DNA from: Ascarosepion bandense
Lineage: Eukaryota; Mollusca; Cephalopoda; Sepiida; Sepiidae
Assembly: GCA_037127315.1 (NCBI GenBank)
Contig: JBBBDQ010001454.1
Span: 424,501 to 488,500 of the forward strand
Direction of reading: 5' to 3'
DNA length: 64,000 nt
Position numbers and translations under genes: made by a program. Below, piece after piece: positions 31,135-42,641 of the stretch. The stretch's first letter is position 1. The number at the start of each line of letters is the position of its first letter. Under the pieces are notes generated by a model. It searched no databases, was not told the origin of the DNA, and saw nothing but the letters and a program-made list of their open reading frames with translations.

Positions 31135-31695
31135 AACAATTTTAGTGATGTGGAGAGCAGGAGCATACTCCATGGGTAAAAGTTTGTTCTCCATAGCTGC
31201 TTTGTGGACTGGGAAAACCATGTGTAAACAGTTCACTGAAAATGAATTTACTGACTGACAGTTCGCCAACAGACAATTCAGACAGAACAATTGGTTGACA
31301 CTTTAAGTCTTTCCAAGTTCAAACTCTCATTCAGTTTTTTTATAAACTGTCTGCAAACTGTCCAGATGTTGGTGGATGCTAGTATTCTGAAGGCATGTTG
31401 CTAATTACATCATTGCAAGGTTTTCATTGTTTGCACCTCCAGTAACTTTCAGACTCTCTAGTTTTGTTTAACAATGTAGGTGTATCTCTCAAATAAAAGC
31501 TTTCTGGCTCCTCGTTCTGTCTTGATAAACTCCATAATGATGACTGAAGGGCTTAGAATGTTCTATAAATGAAAGAAAACTGGATGAGAGCTTGAACTTG
31601 GAAAGACTTAAATCCTCAACCAATTGTCCTGGCTGTGAATTATCTGTTGGCAAACTGTTGGTAAATTGTCTTTCGGTGAATTGTCCAGCTACCAG
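31135..31695. mobile_element. foldback element with tandem sub-repeats in its arms
   Basis: Arms at about 31225-31345 and 31565-31690 are inverted repeats: TTAAGTCTTTCCAAGTTCAA at the inner edge of the left arm pairs with TTGAACTTGGAAAGACTTAA in the right. Outward, each arm contains short repeated words of the type ACAGTTYGCCAACAGACAATTC, i.e. a degenerate minisatellite. Foldback transposons often carry such arm sub-repeats. The interior (31346-31564) has no coding. Confidence 0.65.
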
Positions 31696-33889
31696 GAAAA
31701 TAGCAGTTAAGATACCATTCCCGAAATATCATCAAATGCACAACTTTGTCATTTTTGGAAATTGATGGATTCCTAATCTAAAGAAGTGGCTGCTTTTGTT
31801 GTTCTTGAACTTAATCTTTCCTCTAAAATATATTATTTCATGTTTTAAATAAAATATGACTAAAAAAAGAAAATTAATAAGAACAACTATAGATTATAAG
31901 CATTTTTTTAATGGCATTGTTTATTGTCATTTGTATAAAGTTAATTCCTATAAGATAAGCCCAATACTTCTGTTATTTTTCTTTTTTTTTTTTTTAAATG
32001 AAATAGTTATTCAATAGTTATCTAGAGATTGAACAGGAGTTAAAGGGAGATAATCAGCTTTTAATTAGTTTTTTTTTAATGTTGATCAATGTAGTATTTC
32101 TTATTGTTTGTTTTTGAAATGTTTTGTTTCTGTCATGTACTATTTTGAAGTTTCTAACCAATGTGGTTTTGTTGATATTCACTAAAATTGCTTTCACTTG
32201 TGTTAATTATAGCTTTTAATAGGCATACCATTTCTTGCACTGTATTGTTCAAAGTTGTCATTATTACTTAGCATTTGGTGGAGATTTGCCATATAATAAC
32301 CATTGAAAAGCAAGACACAATTTATTCTTTTCTGTTCAAATAGAAATGATTTATGATTAAAACTTTATTTTGTGTTATTGTAGGTACTTCCTTGTTATGT
32401 ACTGTATTGTGAGTTATACTAATTAAAAATGCAAACAATTAGAATTTATCATCACTAATAGCTTACTGATGATAATATTAAGAATTTAATGATTTCTGGT
32501 TCAAACTCTAGTATCAGCCTGTTAAATATATAATATCCAAGTAAAATATCTTTTTCTCTGTTGGCTGAGTTACTGACATTAGGGTTAAGTATTATATGAC
32601 GATAGCCCACTTTCTTGGTATTAAATTTAAGGTAAAATATTTGACAAAAGCCAAGATATCTTAAATTTTAAGTCGTTGGTAAAGAAGAAAGCTGAAGATT
32701 AAAATGTCGCTCATTTAAAGTATTTAATTTGTAAAACATATCATATACTCAGCTCGATAAGGAAAAGGCTGATTTGAAGCAGATAAAGAGATGGTTTTGT
32801 ATAATTTAATTTATAACTATCTTATTTATGCTTTGTGTTTAAGTAGATTAAAAATGAAATTTCTTTCAGGTGATACATATGTGATATTCTAAATACCTGA
32901 ATGGTATTCAAAAAACAAAGACAAAAATCCTGAATGATTCTGACATAAGTTTATGAAAGAGAAAAACATTCATATTTAGTGGATCTGACTATAGCAAACA
33001 TCCAAAATGCCTTCAGAAAATTTAAAAACTCCTTCAGAACAAAGAAAAACATTAGACATGTGCACACTTTTGAATATAAATATCCAAAAGGCAATTTACT
33101 TGGCTAGATAGTTGGAGTTGGATTTATTCATGTTTGTTAATATTGCAATGAAAAAAAAATATCAAAGTTATTTAAAGAAGCTGTGTATATTTTAATTATG
33201 TTTAACTATAATATGATCAAATTTTAGAACTCAAGACAATATTTTATGAAGGATATATCAAAGAGTATATATGCATCTTTTAATATGAGAAGTTTTGCCT
33301 AAGTGTATGAAAATGTTTATGGAATCTTCATTACTGATTAATATCTTCCAAGATCAAAGACGAATTGTAAGAGGAGTTCATCTTGATTTGTTACGTCTGT
33401 AGGTGTGAGTCCAGTGCAAAAATAAAGAAATATAAGATAGCTTGAGTTTTTATTTAGCTATGAAGATTTTAATGGCAGGTAAAGTGAAAATTGTAGTTTA
33501 TGTAATACTGAGAGCACAGAAAAATATATCCTAAAAGTTTTACCTTTCAAATCTTTATTTGCTCTGTTTGAACTCATTCAGAATTGAAAGTAAGAAAGTG
33601 AAGCAGACCTACAAATCATTGTGATTGTCAAATTGAAGGGGGTGTTTTCACAAGGATTACTGAATCTTCAGATTGTTAAGATTTATTGGTTTTATTTGTA
33701 AGAATATTAAATTTCTTTATTATTCTAATCATGTTTTTTATGGTTCTTGGACTTTGATAATTTTACATCTTTTTTGTTGAGAAGTCAAAGAGAATATTGG
33801 CCAAGAGGCTAACAAAACAATAAATATAAGGAAAATATTTCATGATTTTATTTTCAAAATTTGCACCCAAGATGTAACTACTCTCTTTT
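31696..33889. other. unassigned AT-rich DNA, 2.2 kb
   Basis: The longest stretch without a recognised element. A/T runs, no open frames of interest, no inverted repeats noticed. Confidence 0.5.
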
Positions 33890-34636
33890 AATTGTTGGCT
33901 AGAACCCTTTTTGTCCTCTATCAGTATGGCTGATGCTAACCTTCAGGAGATTGACTCATTGCATCTTCTTGAGCTAGCCTTTTTCATTGACATGAAGTGG
34001 AATGATTACATTGAATCAACTGCTAGGTTTGCTGTTTGAAAAGTTGGTTCTTTGTGTTGTACTAGAACAATTTTTTTGATGGAATCTTTTATATATTTAT
34101 AAATCTAACATTTGTTCTTGCTTTGAATATTGTTACCACATCTGGTTTAGTGGTTCTTTATATTTAGAGATTCTTGATAGAATCCAAAAAAGAATCTGCC
34201 ATGTCATTGGTTCTGACCTGGCATCTCAGTTTGCCATTTTCCCATCAGTGTAACATAAATTCCCTATGCCTTTTCTATAAATATCTTCATGATAAATGTT
34301 CTGATAAATTTATTTCTATTGTACTTAGACTTTAAGAACTTAAATGCAGCCCTAGAATAGCAGCAAGGTCTCTTTACTTTACATTTGAAATGGTTAGATA
34401 TAACTAAGAAGAAACTGTTAGCATAGAACTATCACACTTCTCACTTTTGAAGCTTTTTTCTGGCTTTTTGCTTTCCAATCAATTTTGATCTTCAAAAATT
34501 TAAATGCAATGTCAATTCTTATCAACTGTCTTCTTAATTCCTGTTCTTTTATGGTTCTCCTTAGTGCTTTTTTCTAATATTCTTTTAAGCTCAGTAACCC
34601 TTGTGTCATTGCTTTATTTCCTTGGTTAGGGTGAAA

Positions 34637-34660
<24 letters not shown>
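33890..34660 (+). mobile_element. J-family LINE tail, old copy
   Basis: + strand: SISMADANLQEIDSLHLLEL, FFIDMKWNDYIESTARFAV, then across stops to LQKFKCNVNSYQLSS. The end is CCTTGGTTAGGGTGAAATGA followed by a long poly(A) (34640-34668). The order matches the SxxLRLLGLTLSADLKWNDYI to LQVFKCRVNRHLL span of the intact copies. Many stops; ancient. Confidence 0.75.
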
Positions 34661-34669
<9 letters not shown>

Positions 34670-34690
34670 GAGAGAAAAAGGAATATCTCA

Positions 34691-34722
<32 letters not shown>
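34640..34722. repeat. poly(A) tail and (CT)n(TA)n
   Basis: A-run of about 27 from the J-family LINE, then (CT)n and (TA)n at 34689-34722. Confidence 0.9.
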
Positions 34723-34726
34723 TTTT

Positions 34727-34908
34727 TTTAATGCAAAGAATTCATCACTTTAACTGAGCAGATTCATGCCAACTTCAAAGTTTCATGAAGATACAGATCA
34801 GAAAAAAAACAGCCCTGATGAGTGATGACATCATAATGATGCCCTCACAAAACTTCAAAGTTGGCATGAATTTGTTCAGTTAAAGGGAGAATTTCTTTGC
34901 ATTAAACC
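34727..34908. mobile_element. palindromic MITE, family E, copy 1
   Basis: Arms 34728-34786 and 34850-34907 are inverted repeats: TTAATGCAAAGAATTCATCA against the right-arm TTCTTTGCATTAA, plus CATGCCAACTTCAAAGTTT against AAACTTCAAAGTTGGCATG. The roughly 60-nt loop contains GATGAGTGATGACATCAT. Related non-palindromic sequences occur at 43546 and 57065. No coding. Confidence 0.75.
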
Positions 34909-35019
34909 TATCGACACTCTATCTATACCCCAATATTAGGCAGTTTACAACAAAAAATGAGCTTATTAGTAAAACTACTGAAAAAAAAAAAACAATCTTG
35001 GCTCTAAACATTATAACAA

Positions 35020-35022
<3 letters not shown>

Positions 35023-35072
<50 letters not shown>
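35023..35072. repeat. (TA)n microsatellite
   Basis: About 24 TA units abutting the left end of the mariner-like element. Confidence 0.95.
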
Positions 35073-35076
<4 letters not shown>

Positions 35077-35078
35077 AG

Positions 35079-35661
35079 TGTTCCATTAAGACAGATTGAA
35101 GTTAGCAGTAAATAAAACAATGTTATTGGTGAAATTTTATTGATTTCATTATTGGATCATGCTATTTGAGCTATGGCAATTATGTGTGAAAAATAATATG
35201 ACCCCCCCGAAGGAAGAAATCTAAAGCTGTCAAGTCACACAATTGTGGTGGCCAATTGACATTACTGTTTCGAGAGATGATGCGACATGGGAACTTCTTA
35301 TTTAGTAAAGCAATTGTTGTATTGGCTGTGTGGCATGTTGCACATGGCACTGTCCTCTTGGAACCATAAATCTTTGACATCCATAGCCATAAAAAAAAGT
35401 TGGTTATCATGGCAAGGTACTGCCTGCCTGTCACCATGACAGAATTCATTTTTGAAGAAATACGGCCAATGATTCTGCTAGCAAAAAATGCACACCAAAC
35501 AGTGACTTGTTCTGCCAAAGCCTTGGTATATATTTGGGCAATATTATTTTTCACACATAATCGCCATGACTCAAATAACATAATCCAATAGTGAAATCAA
35601 TATAATTTCACCAATAACACTGTTTTATGTACTGCTAGCTTTGATCCATCTTAATGAAACA
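35079..35661. mobile_element. mariner/Tc1-like element with about 120-bp terminal inverted repeats
   Basis: The left end (35084-35208) and right end (35538-35660) are inverted repeats of about 120 bp with roughly 85% identity by eye. Terminal words are AGTGTTCCATTAAGA and AGTGTTTCATTAAGA, followed by AGCAGTAAATAAAACA / AGCAGTACATAAAACA. The interior holds a transposase relic (next entry). Such long ends are unusual for mariner elements and suggest a rearranged or internally deleted derivative. Left flank is (TA)n, right flank (CT)n. Confidence 0.75.
35180..35581 (-). pseudogene. mariner/Tc1-like transposase fragment
   Basis: 133 codons: EQVTVWCAFFASRIIG (residues about 24-39), MVTGRQYLAMITNFFLW, an ATCHTANTTIALLNKKFPCR segment (about 81-100) in the place of DGATxHTA, and NWPPQLCDLTALDFFL (109-124), the final catalytic-Asp box of DDE transposases. 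In the first box the aspartate before GATCHTA is lost (VPCATCHTA). The N-terminal DNA-binding domain is missing, and the frame begins inside the right terminal repeat, so this is a truncated, inactive copy. Confidence 0.75.

Positions 35662-35717
<56 letters not shown>
35657..35717. repeat. (CT)n(TA)n microsatellite
   Basis: Abuts the right end of the mariner-like element. Confidence 0.9.
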
Positions 35718-35720
<3 letters not shown>

Positions 35721-35892
35721 CAAATGTTTGGAGGTACAAAATTTGTATACTACTTTAAAAACAAGGAATTTATTAAGAGTCTCAGGAGTTCTTTCATCCA
35801 ACATCTCATCAGGAGAAAATCATTGGAATTATAAATCAAATGAAAGAAAAGCAACAAAAATGAAGAGCAAAAAAAAGCAAAACAAGAATGTA

Positions 35893-35919
35893 GTATATAT
35901 ATATATATATATATATATA
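35893..35919. repeat. (TA)n microsatellite
   Basis: Abuts the left end of foldback P2. Confidence 0.9.
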
Positions 35920-36457
35920 GTGTATTGAGGCAGCAAATAATTTTCTAAACATATGCTGTTCAATATAAGAGACAATGAATGTCTATTATGTTTAATCATG
36001 AGCCGTTCTAAACGTCGTATTTTGGCTTTAATTTCAGTTGAAAATAATGACAAAAATTCTCCAACATTTGGATAATTATTTATTGATTTGCTTCTAATGC
36101 ATTTGACTACATGGTTTTGTTGTCATTTTGCGCTATCATGCGGTGTGGTGTCATAAAACTGCATTTATTATTTTTGGTAACTATTGCCGTTGCCAAGCGG
36201 AGTTTTATGTCAACATAAAATAAAATCGTCGGTGATGGTGGATGTTATTGTATTTCAGTCTAAATAACCTCTCTGAAGATGGCTCATGTGAGCTGAAATC
36301 TTAGAAGCAAATCAATAAATAATTATCCAAATGTTGGAGAATTTTTGTCTTTATTTTCAACTGAAATTAAAGCCAAAATACGACATTTAGAACGGCTCAT
36401 GATTAAACAGAATAGATATTCATTATCTCTTATATTTAACAGCATATGTTTAGAAAA
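35920..36457. mobile_element. foldback / Penelope-like element P2 with 157-bp arms
   Basis: Arms 35941-36097 and 36301-36457 are near-identical inverted repeats. Both contain ATGAGCCGTTCTAAA, CGTATTTTGGCTTTAATTTC, and TCCAACATTTGGATAATTAT. Just before the right arm, CTGAAGA (36273), the stem GGCTCA/TGAGCT (36281-36294) and GAAA (36295) form the CTGA-hairpin-GAAA architecture. The left end GTATTGAGGCAGCA matches the right end of P3. GAAGATGGCTCATGTGAGCTGAAA is the kind of 3' sequence seen in Penelope-like elements. No coding in the 200-bp loop. Confidence 0.7.
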
Positions 36458-38537
36458 TATATATATATTTGTAAATTTTATTAGTAAATTTACCAATTTA
36501 TGACTGCTACTACCAGTACTGTTACTGATGTTATACTCTTTCTATATTACCCAAAGTGTAAAAATGATATAAAAATGAGATATAGATTTGTGCATTGTGG
36601 GATATGAAATTTGCTTTTGAGAGTATAAGTTGAGATATATCATCCTCTATGTAATTGTATAAGGTCATTCATCAGAATATTGAGCTATTGACAATAGTAA
36701 TATTGTGATTAACACTTCAAATACCATAGTGTATGGCTCAGTTATAACAAATTTAGTATAGTACAAAAGGAAATAGAATAGGCTGTGCTAGAGGAACTTT
36801 CACCCAACACTGTTACGAAACCAAAACATCAACCTGAAACACAAACAAAGAACTGTACCAGATAACAAAAAACACATTAGTTGAGAACTACCAACATTAG
36901 TAAAATCTAAAATGGATAGCACATGTAACTCAGAGAAAATAATGATATAATCAAGATGCTGACATATCACATTACTTTAAATAAAAGATTAGGAAGAAAA
37001 ACCACCATCAATACTGTAAATGGCAATAACAGCTACTTGATTTGAAAAAGCTATTTTCTTGAAAAATTTTTCAGAAGAATAATTTCATAAATTTCTACTG
37101 AAAGCAGGTTGCCTGGTCAATGAATACCAAGTGTTTCTTTGAATGGAAATGGTTAATATTACCGTTATCTTCAGTACTTGAGAACAATTTACAAACTTAA
37201 CCATCTCGTGTATCAAAGTAGAACAGTTTTGAGTATGACTATACACACTGAATTTTAGTCTGAAAGTATCAGCCTTAGAATCAGATACAACCTATAATCA
37301 GCACATTGAACAAATACAAATTTAATTTGGCTTCAAGCATTTGTATTATCTAACATTTATTTAGTAGAACCATACATCTATATATTAATACTGCTGTACC
37401 TACCTACATTAGGTCTGGTATGCATCAAACTCTGAGAGAAATGATTAAAGGTTCACACATTTTAAAAGATGAAAATATGTAAAAGAATAATAAAAATTAA
37501 ATTTAACTTACCGTCTTTTTTCTCCATGTTCCCTCCCCACCAGCTTTCATTTCACTTAATTGTCATTTTTCTATTTTTATTTTATCCTCTTTCTTCCTTC
37601 AAATCAACATAACATTTCCTCTCCATTGTTCCAATTCTCTTGTTTTATATAATAATAATGAAACACATATATATGATAGAATAAAGTGAAGAACAAAATA
37701 GGAAACATATCTCAATCTAAAATGTTTCACTTTTATTAAAGCTTTTTCAGAGATTGAGGTAAAAATGAAAAATTTTTATAGAGAGACAGTATAATGGTAT
37801 GTGTTATTTGGGGTTTATTCTTATTGGTCGGATATATGTCAGGCATATTAAAGCAAGAGATGATTATTTTCAAATGTATGTGTGTGGAATATTTTGTATA
37901 TGTATAGAAACACTTGTCTGTTTACATTACATGTATGTGTGCGTATTAATACATGTGTCAATTGTATGAAAATGGTAGATAATTTTTAAATATATGTGAG
38001 AAATTTTTTGGATGGCAAAGTGTATGAACGTGTGGTTGGTAATATTAGTTAAGTGTATGTGTGAAGGAAAGATCTGTAGACATTTCCAAATTAAATCATT
38101 GAAAATGTAGGGAGATGTTGTGAGGATGCATTTATGCTGTTATCACATTTTATTGTAGGTCAGCAAAACATAGCATGATTGTAGTTTGAAATGTTTCATT
38201 GAAGGTGGAATTTGGTATTATTTGTTTGTATTATTTTATTATTTTTACACATTATTTAGAAACATTATTTTTATTAAAGTATTATTGTGTATGTATTATT
38301 TTGAATCTTAGAGTATTATTTGGAAGTAGTATTATTTTATGTATTGGTAGACAGAAGTTAGATTTATGAATAATGGACTGGTAGAAAATGTTTTAAACGA
38401 GTATGAGTGATTATAGCTGGTAGTAATGTTATGTTTTTTAAATGCTTTCTCCTTGAAGTGCTATATTCTTTTTAATTGGCATAAGTGAAACCAAAATTAT
38501 GTCCCATGTTGTTTTTAGCTATCCATATAATGATAAT
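36458..38537. other. unassigned DNA with a possible Penelope-like fragment
   Basis: 37665-37765, minus strand, has CTCTGAAAAAGCTTTAATAA, then AAGTGAAACATTTTAG: the CTGA-stem-GAAA layout again, with a CTTT/AAAG stem. 38180-38350 is a degenerate TATTATTT-rich low-complexity tract. Nothing else identified. Confidence 0.45.
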
Positions 38538-38804
38538 GTGCGTAGTGGTGTAGTGGATATCCGCTTGGAATGAGAAATCAGGAAGCCGAGTTCGAATTCC
38601 AGTTGAATTCATTGCATTCACTTAGGTGCAAATACCCTTGGGAAAGGTATTAATCCATCTCTTCCCTCCAGTTATGGGTTAAATAACAGGACAAAGAGGA
38701 TTCTCTAGCCTTGGCTGGCAACCAGTCTACTGCAGAAAGCAACCTACTGCGGGATAATCTTCTGCCCAGTCAGTCATGTTTCGAAAGATGGCACTTAACT
38801 GACT
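38538..38804 (+). mobile_element. tRNA-derived SINE, subfamily S, copy 2
   Basis: Head GTGCGTAGTGGTGTAGTGGA, B box GAGTTCGAATTCC, centre GGGAAAGGTATTAATCCATC, body TAGCCTTGGCTGGCAACCAG and TGCGGGATAATCTTCTGCCC, end GGCACTTAACTGAC. It has lost the GAGACATGATCG...GTATCAC block near the 3' end that S1, S3 and S5 keep. Confidence 0.8.
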
Positions 38805-40194
38805 AAATTTCACTGGGGACAGCTATTTAATCTAATTGTATTCCTAAATATTAAATTGCTAAATCACTTAAGTAATAATATTTATCAGGATACCTTTTAA
38901 TTGTGTGAGATCCATTGGAAATTTAACCATATTTCTAATTAAAAGCGTAACAGGATATAAAAAAATTAGAATATGAATATCAATTTTCGATAACAGTTCA
39001 TGCATATTATCATATTTTGTTCTTATTAGAAGCCAAAAAAAAACCCAACAGCTGCGCGCAGTGCTACCAAATATTGGCATACTTAAAGCAGTCGTAATTT
39101 TATCATTTCAAAAATAATTTCTTTAAAAAGATTTGTTAAACTGTTGCGGTAATGTTAGTATATTTGGGTAAATATTAGTCGCCATTATGTTGTGGGAATC
39201 AACGCTTTAGAAAGTAAATATTTATGGGCTCCTTGAACATTTATCCCTACATACTATATTGCCAGACTCAATGTGAGTTCAGGTAAAAAATAAGTAACAC
39301 AAAACAACCAATAGAAAACAAATGACAATACAAGTATTAACACAAGGAATTAAATGTGACAATAGGAAAAATATAAAAGTAGCTAGAATATCAATGAGCT
39401 TGCGTGTGTCAAGAAGTCAAGAGAAAACCATGAAAATAAACATGCCCCAGTTTGGGACACTTTTCCCATGTGCGACTACATCTGAAAGCCAGAGCTAAAA
39501 AAAAAAAACTGTAAAAGAGACTAGGGAAAGAAATGCACACCTTTTCATAGATTTAAGGAGCACCTCCTAGTGAGTTGTTTTTTTTTTTTGTTTTTTTTTT
39601 TAGAAGGAAAGATAGATAATAAAGTACAGTTTTTGTTAATTTATGGATGATGAATCAGGATCTTGACAAATAAACTAAGTGACAGCACTTCATGAAACAA
39701 TAGAAAAATATATAGGAGAAAAGAAATTTCAGTAAACATAAGTTATGTCTACTTTGGCAATAAGATGACAAACCAGTTTCTGCCACTATATAGAGCACAT
39801 GTATTAAACTAAGAAGCAGGAGTCTAATAACTTGAGAAACTTGTTAGCCAAGGATGGTGCATTCAATCCACTAGAGTCAGTACAGATTATTTCTGAAGTT
39901 CTATTTGGCTGGGAGATAAGCACAAAAACTATGAAATTCTTCTATGAGAAAAAGGTGAGGTGGTAGAAGTGATGAGCTAGAGAAAAGATTATATTGAAAT
40001 GAGAGATTAGCAGTTTGTGAAGAGAGTAAATGACAGAATAATTTGATAGAGATAGAATTGAAGAAGTAAGGATACCTGTTTTTTGTTTTTTCAGTATAAA
40101 AAAAATTAAATCTGCAGAGTGTGAGGGATGAATTATCTAAATTATGTAAAAATAAAAATAACACTAACATATTATTTTAATATATATTTACCAA
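38805..40194. other. unassigned AT-rich DNA
   Basis: T- and A-runs at 39500 and 39580-39600. Short open frames at 38868 and 39901 show no family motif. Confidence 0.5.
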
Positions 40195-40230
40195 AATGAC
40201 AGAAAAATATCTTGAAATACTAAAGTAAAT

Positions 40231-40450
40231 TTATTTAATAAAATCACCATTGGCTTCAACCACAGCCTCCAGACGATTTTGGAATCTCCTGCAACTCTTC
40301 TGCACTGTCTCCTTGTTTAAGTTGGTGAACGCTGTCATTTTCTTTGACTTCAGTTTATCTTTGATGTTACAAGGAGTTTTGTTGGTTTTTCGCTCAATTA
40401 TGCCCCACACATGATAATCAAGGGGATTGCAGTCTGGGGAGTTAGATGGC
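40231..40450 (-). pseudogene. mariner-like transposase C-terminus
   Basis: About 72 codons open to a natural stop (TAA at 40231-40233), without an internal Met start: SPDCNPLDYHVWGIIERKTN, then KTPCNIKDKLKSK, FTNLNKETVQKSCRRFQNRL and EAVVEANGDFIK. SPDCNPLDYHVWG is the last catalytic-Asp box, and CRRFQxRLEAVVEANGDFI is a common mariner carboxy-terminus. The good preservation contrasts with the scrambled remainder of the element. Confidence 0.8.
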
Positions 40451-40846
40451 CAGATTTAAGGTGTGATGTGGTTGCAGAAATTATTTGACTGCTATGACTG
40501 GGATCTCCTGTTTGTGTGGCATGGTGCAGGGTCCTGTTGCCAGACATAGTTTTCCAGCAGCCACCCTCTTGATCAAAAGCAGCACTACCTTCTGAAGGTA
40601 CTTGTTGTAGGCCACCTTGTTGAGTCCGAGGCTCTATGGAAAAATGAACAACACTATTAACTAGTGATCACTCGAAATACCATGATATTGACTGGATTTA
40701 TCATACAACTCTTTCTGAATACTCTGCACAGTCTGCAAATGTCAAGCAGTACAGCATGCCATACTAGGGTCAAAACACTATGAAATTATAAAAATAGGCT
40801 TTTATAGAAATATATACATAAAAATACTTTTATAGAAAAATATACA

Positions 40847-41055
40847 TTTTTGAAGGAAAAATATTACCAACAATAAATTTTTTGAAAGAAAAAAGAATTG
40901 TTGTCATAATATATTTTTGTAGGAAAAAAAATTATTGCCATAATATATTTTTGTAGGAAAAAAATTGCCATAATATGTATTTGTAGGAAAAAAAATTATT
41001 GCCATAATATATATTTGAAGGAAAAAAATTATTGCCAGCAATACATTTTTTTGAA
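40847..41055. repeat. minisatellite, unit about 35 bp, 6 copies
   Basis: Tandem units with consensus TTTGTAGGAAAAAAA followed by TTATTGCCATAATATA. Unit length varies (about 31-37 bp) through short internal deletions. It lies inside the mariner relic. Confidence 0.85.
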
Positions 41056-41290
41056 TACAAAACTAAAAGGCATCTTCAGTTTTCTAAAATAAAAATTTTA
41101 ACCAAAATCTTACTAAATCAACCTTCTCACTATAACTGAACATTCAAAAAAATACTTTAAAACCTCAACTTTTTGGCATTAAATAACCCTCAGAGGTTGA
41201 TATGCTGTTAAACAAAACCCAAACATAAATCAAAAACATGTATGCACAAAATTAAATATATAGTATGGCAACAATTTACCCATCGCATTC

Positions 41291-41419
41291 TGTACAATCT
41301 ATTAGTTGAAAGAAAGATAAGGGATGAAAAATATATGTATAATATTTTATTTTGCTCAACCATTTTGTTTATTGTAATGCAATATTTGTGTTAAAGAACA
41401 GGAAGAATAATCTGTCAAT
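41291..41419. other. unassigned DNA
   Basis: Short gap, nothing recognised. Confidence 0.5.
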
Positions 41420-42005
41420 TTTTCTTGCCAGAATTCATCTTACCGATTTATAAATTTACCATTCATCCATGCATTGAATATTGCTTTCAAATCTTCTCTG
41501 GAGCTTCTGTTTATGCATTTAAAGATTCCTGATTAGATACAAAAAAACAATATGAAAGTTTATTGGTCCTGGCCTAGCATCGCGACTTCTGACACTTTCC
41601 TACTATTTTAACATAACTTCCATGTGCCTTTTCTATCAATATTTTTATAGTAATTGATCTGATGAAATTCTATAGTGCCTAAACCCTATGAATTTAAGTT
41701 CAGTACTTGATTTGAAGCAATCACTCACTGTTTTACAATTGAAATGGTTGGATATAACTGTAAGGTTTCTTCTTTCGGACTTCTTTTGTGTAGAAATCTC
41801 TTCCTGCTTCTTGCTTTCCAGCTAACTTTCATCTTCAAAAGTTTAAATTCAATGTAAATTGTTATCCTTTGTCTTAATTTCTGTTCTTCTACTGTTCTTT
41901 CTCCTTAATAATGTTTTTTCTGTTTCATCTTCTCTCACACTCAGTAACCCCTTGCATTCTAGTGGCTTTATTGCCTTGCTTAGAGTGAAATGATTAAGAT
42001 AATAA
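41420..42005 (+). mobile_element. J-family LINE tail, old copy
   Basis: + strand remnants in family order: IYKFTIHPCIEYCFQIFSGA, then LFYQYFYSN-like, FRLLLCRNLFLLLAFQLTFI and FKSLNSM-like. The 3' end is CCCCTTGCATTCTAGTGGC, then CCTTGCTTAGAGTGAAATGA. Many stops. Confidence 0.75.
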
Positions 42006-42641
42006 AAATAAAGTAGCTCAATATGGTGATGAAAAATTCAGATAATTTATTCACTTCTATTGAAATCATATCTGCTTAATTTATGTTATAATATTTCTTG
42101 ATTAATAATTAAGCTATCAAGAAGTTTATATTTTTATCTTTTATGTTAATTGATTGTTATTACTTTTGAAATCTATTACATAAATTATTTGTTGAGATTG
42201 ATTTTATTGTATAACTACATTTATAAAGGATGTGTATTTAAAGTTAAATTGTTTTATTTATGTAATATATAGGACACAAACTTTATAAACTATATGGATT
42301 TTATTTGCCTCTAGAATGACACTTTCTGACAGTCCATTAATTCTTGATTAGAAATCTCAACAGAATTTCTCCAATTATTAAAGGTGTTTAGTATATGAAT
42401 AGTCTTCTTTTGAATACCTGTTGCTGAGCCAATTCACTTAAAATATTAAATATGTAAGATATATACTGTCATGTGAATATCATTTACTGATATGATTCTG
42501 TACATAATTTAGTTACAAAATATATTGATAAATTCGCATCATGAAGAATTATAATGATAGCATTTTTATTTTGAAATGTCTGCGTAATATATGCAGGTCT
42601 GTAAACACATTGATGTTTATCATGATTTACTAAGCATAAAT
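42006..42641. other. unassigned AT-rich DNA
   Basis: No element recognised. Confidence 0.55.

Larger units (their letters stand above)
40195..41290 (-). mobile_element. mariner-like DNA transposon relic
   Basis: Minus-strand element with a readable transposase C-terminus (next entry), a frame-shifted YVWQQDPAPCHT segment near 40520-40560 (second catalytic Asp in QQD), and, near 40690-40740, an N-terminal LQTVQSIQKELYD segment matching the mariner relic at 28268. The outer right sequence TATGGCAACAATTTACCC (about 41264) matches that relic's end. Large parts of the central region are missing or replaced by a minisatellite. Confidence 0.7.

Noticed and set aside
40847..41055. CRISPR array
   Set aside because: Units are contiguous tandem repeats without unique spacers, in eukaryotic DNA.
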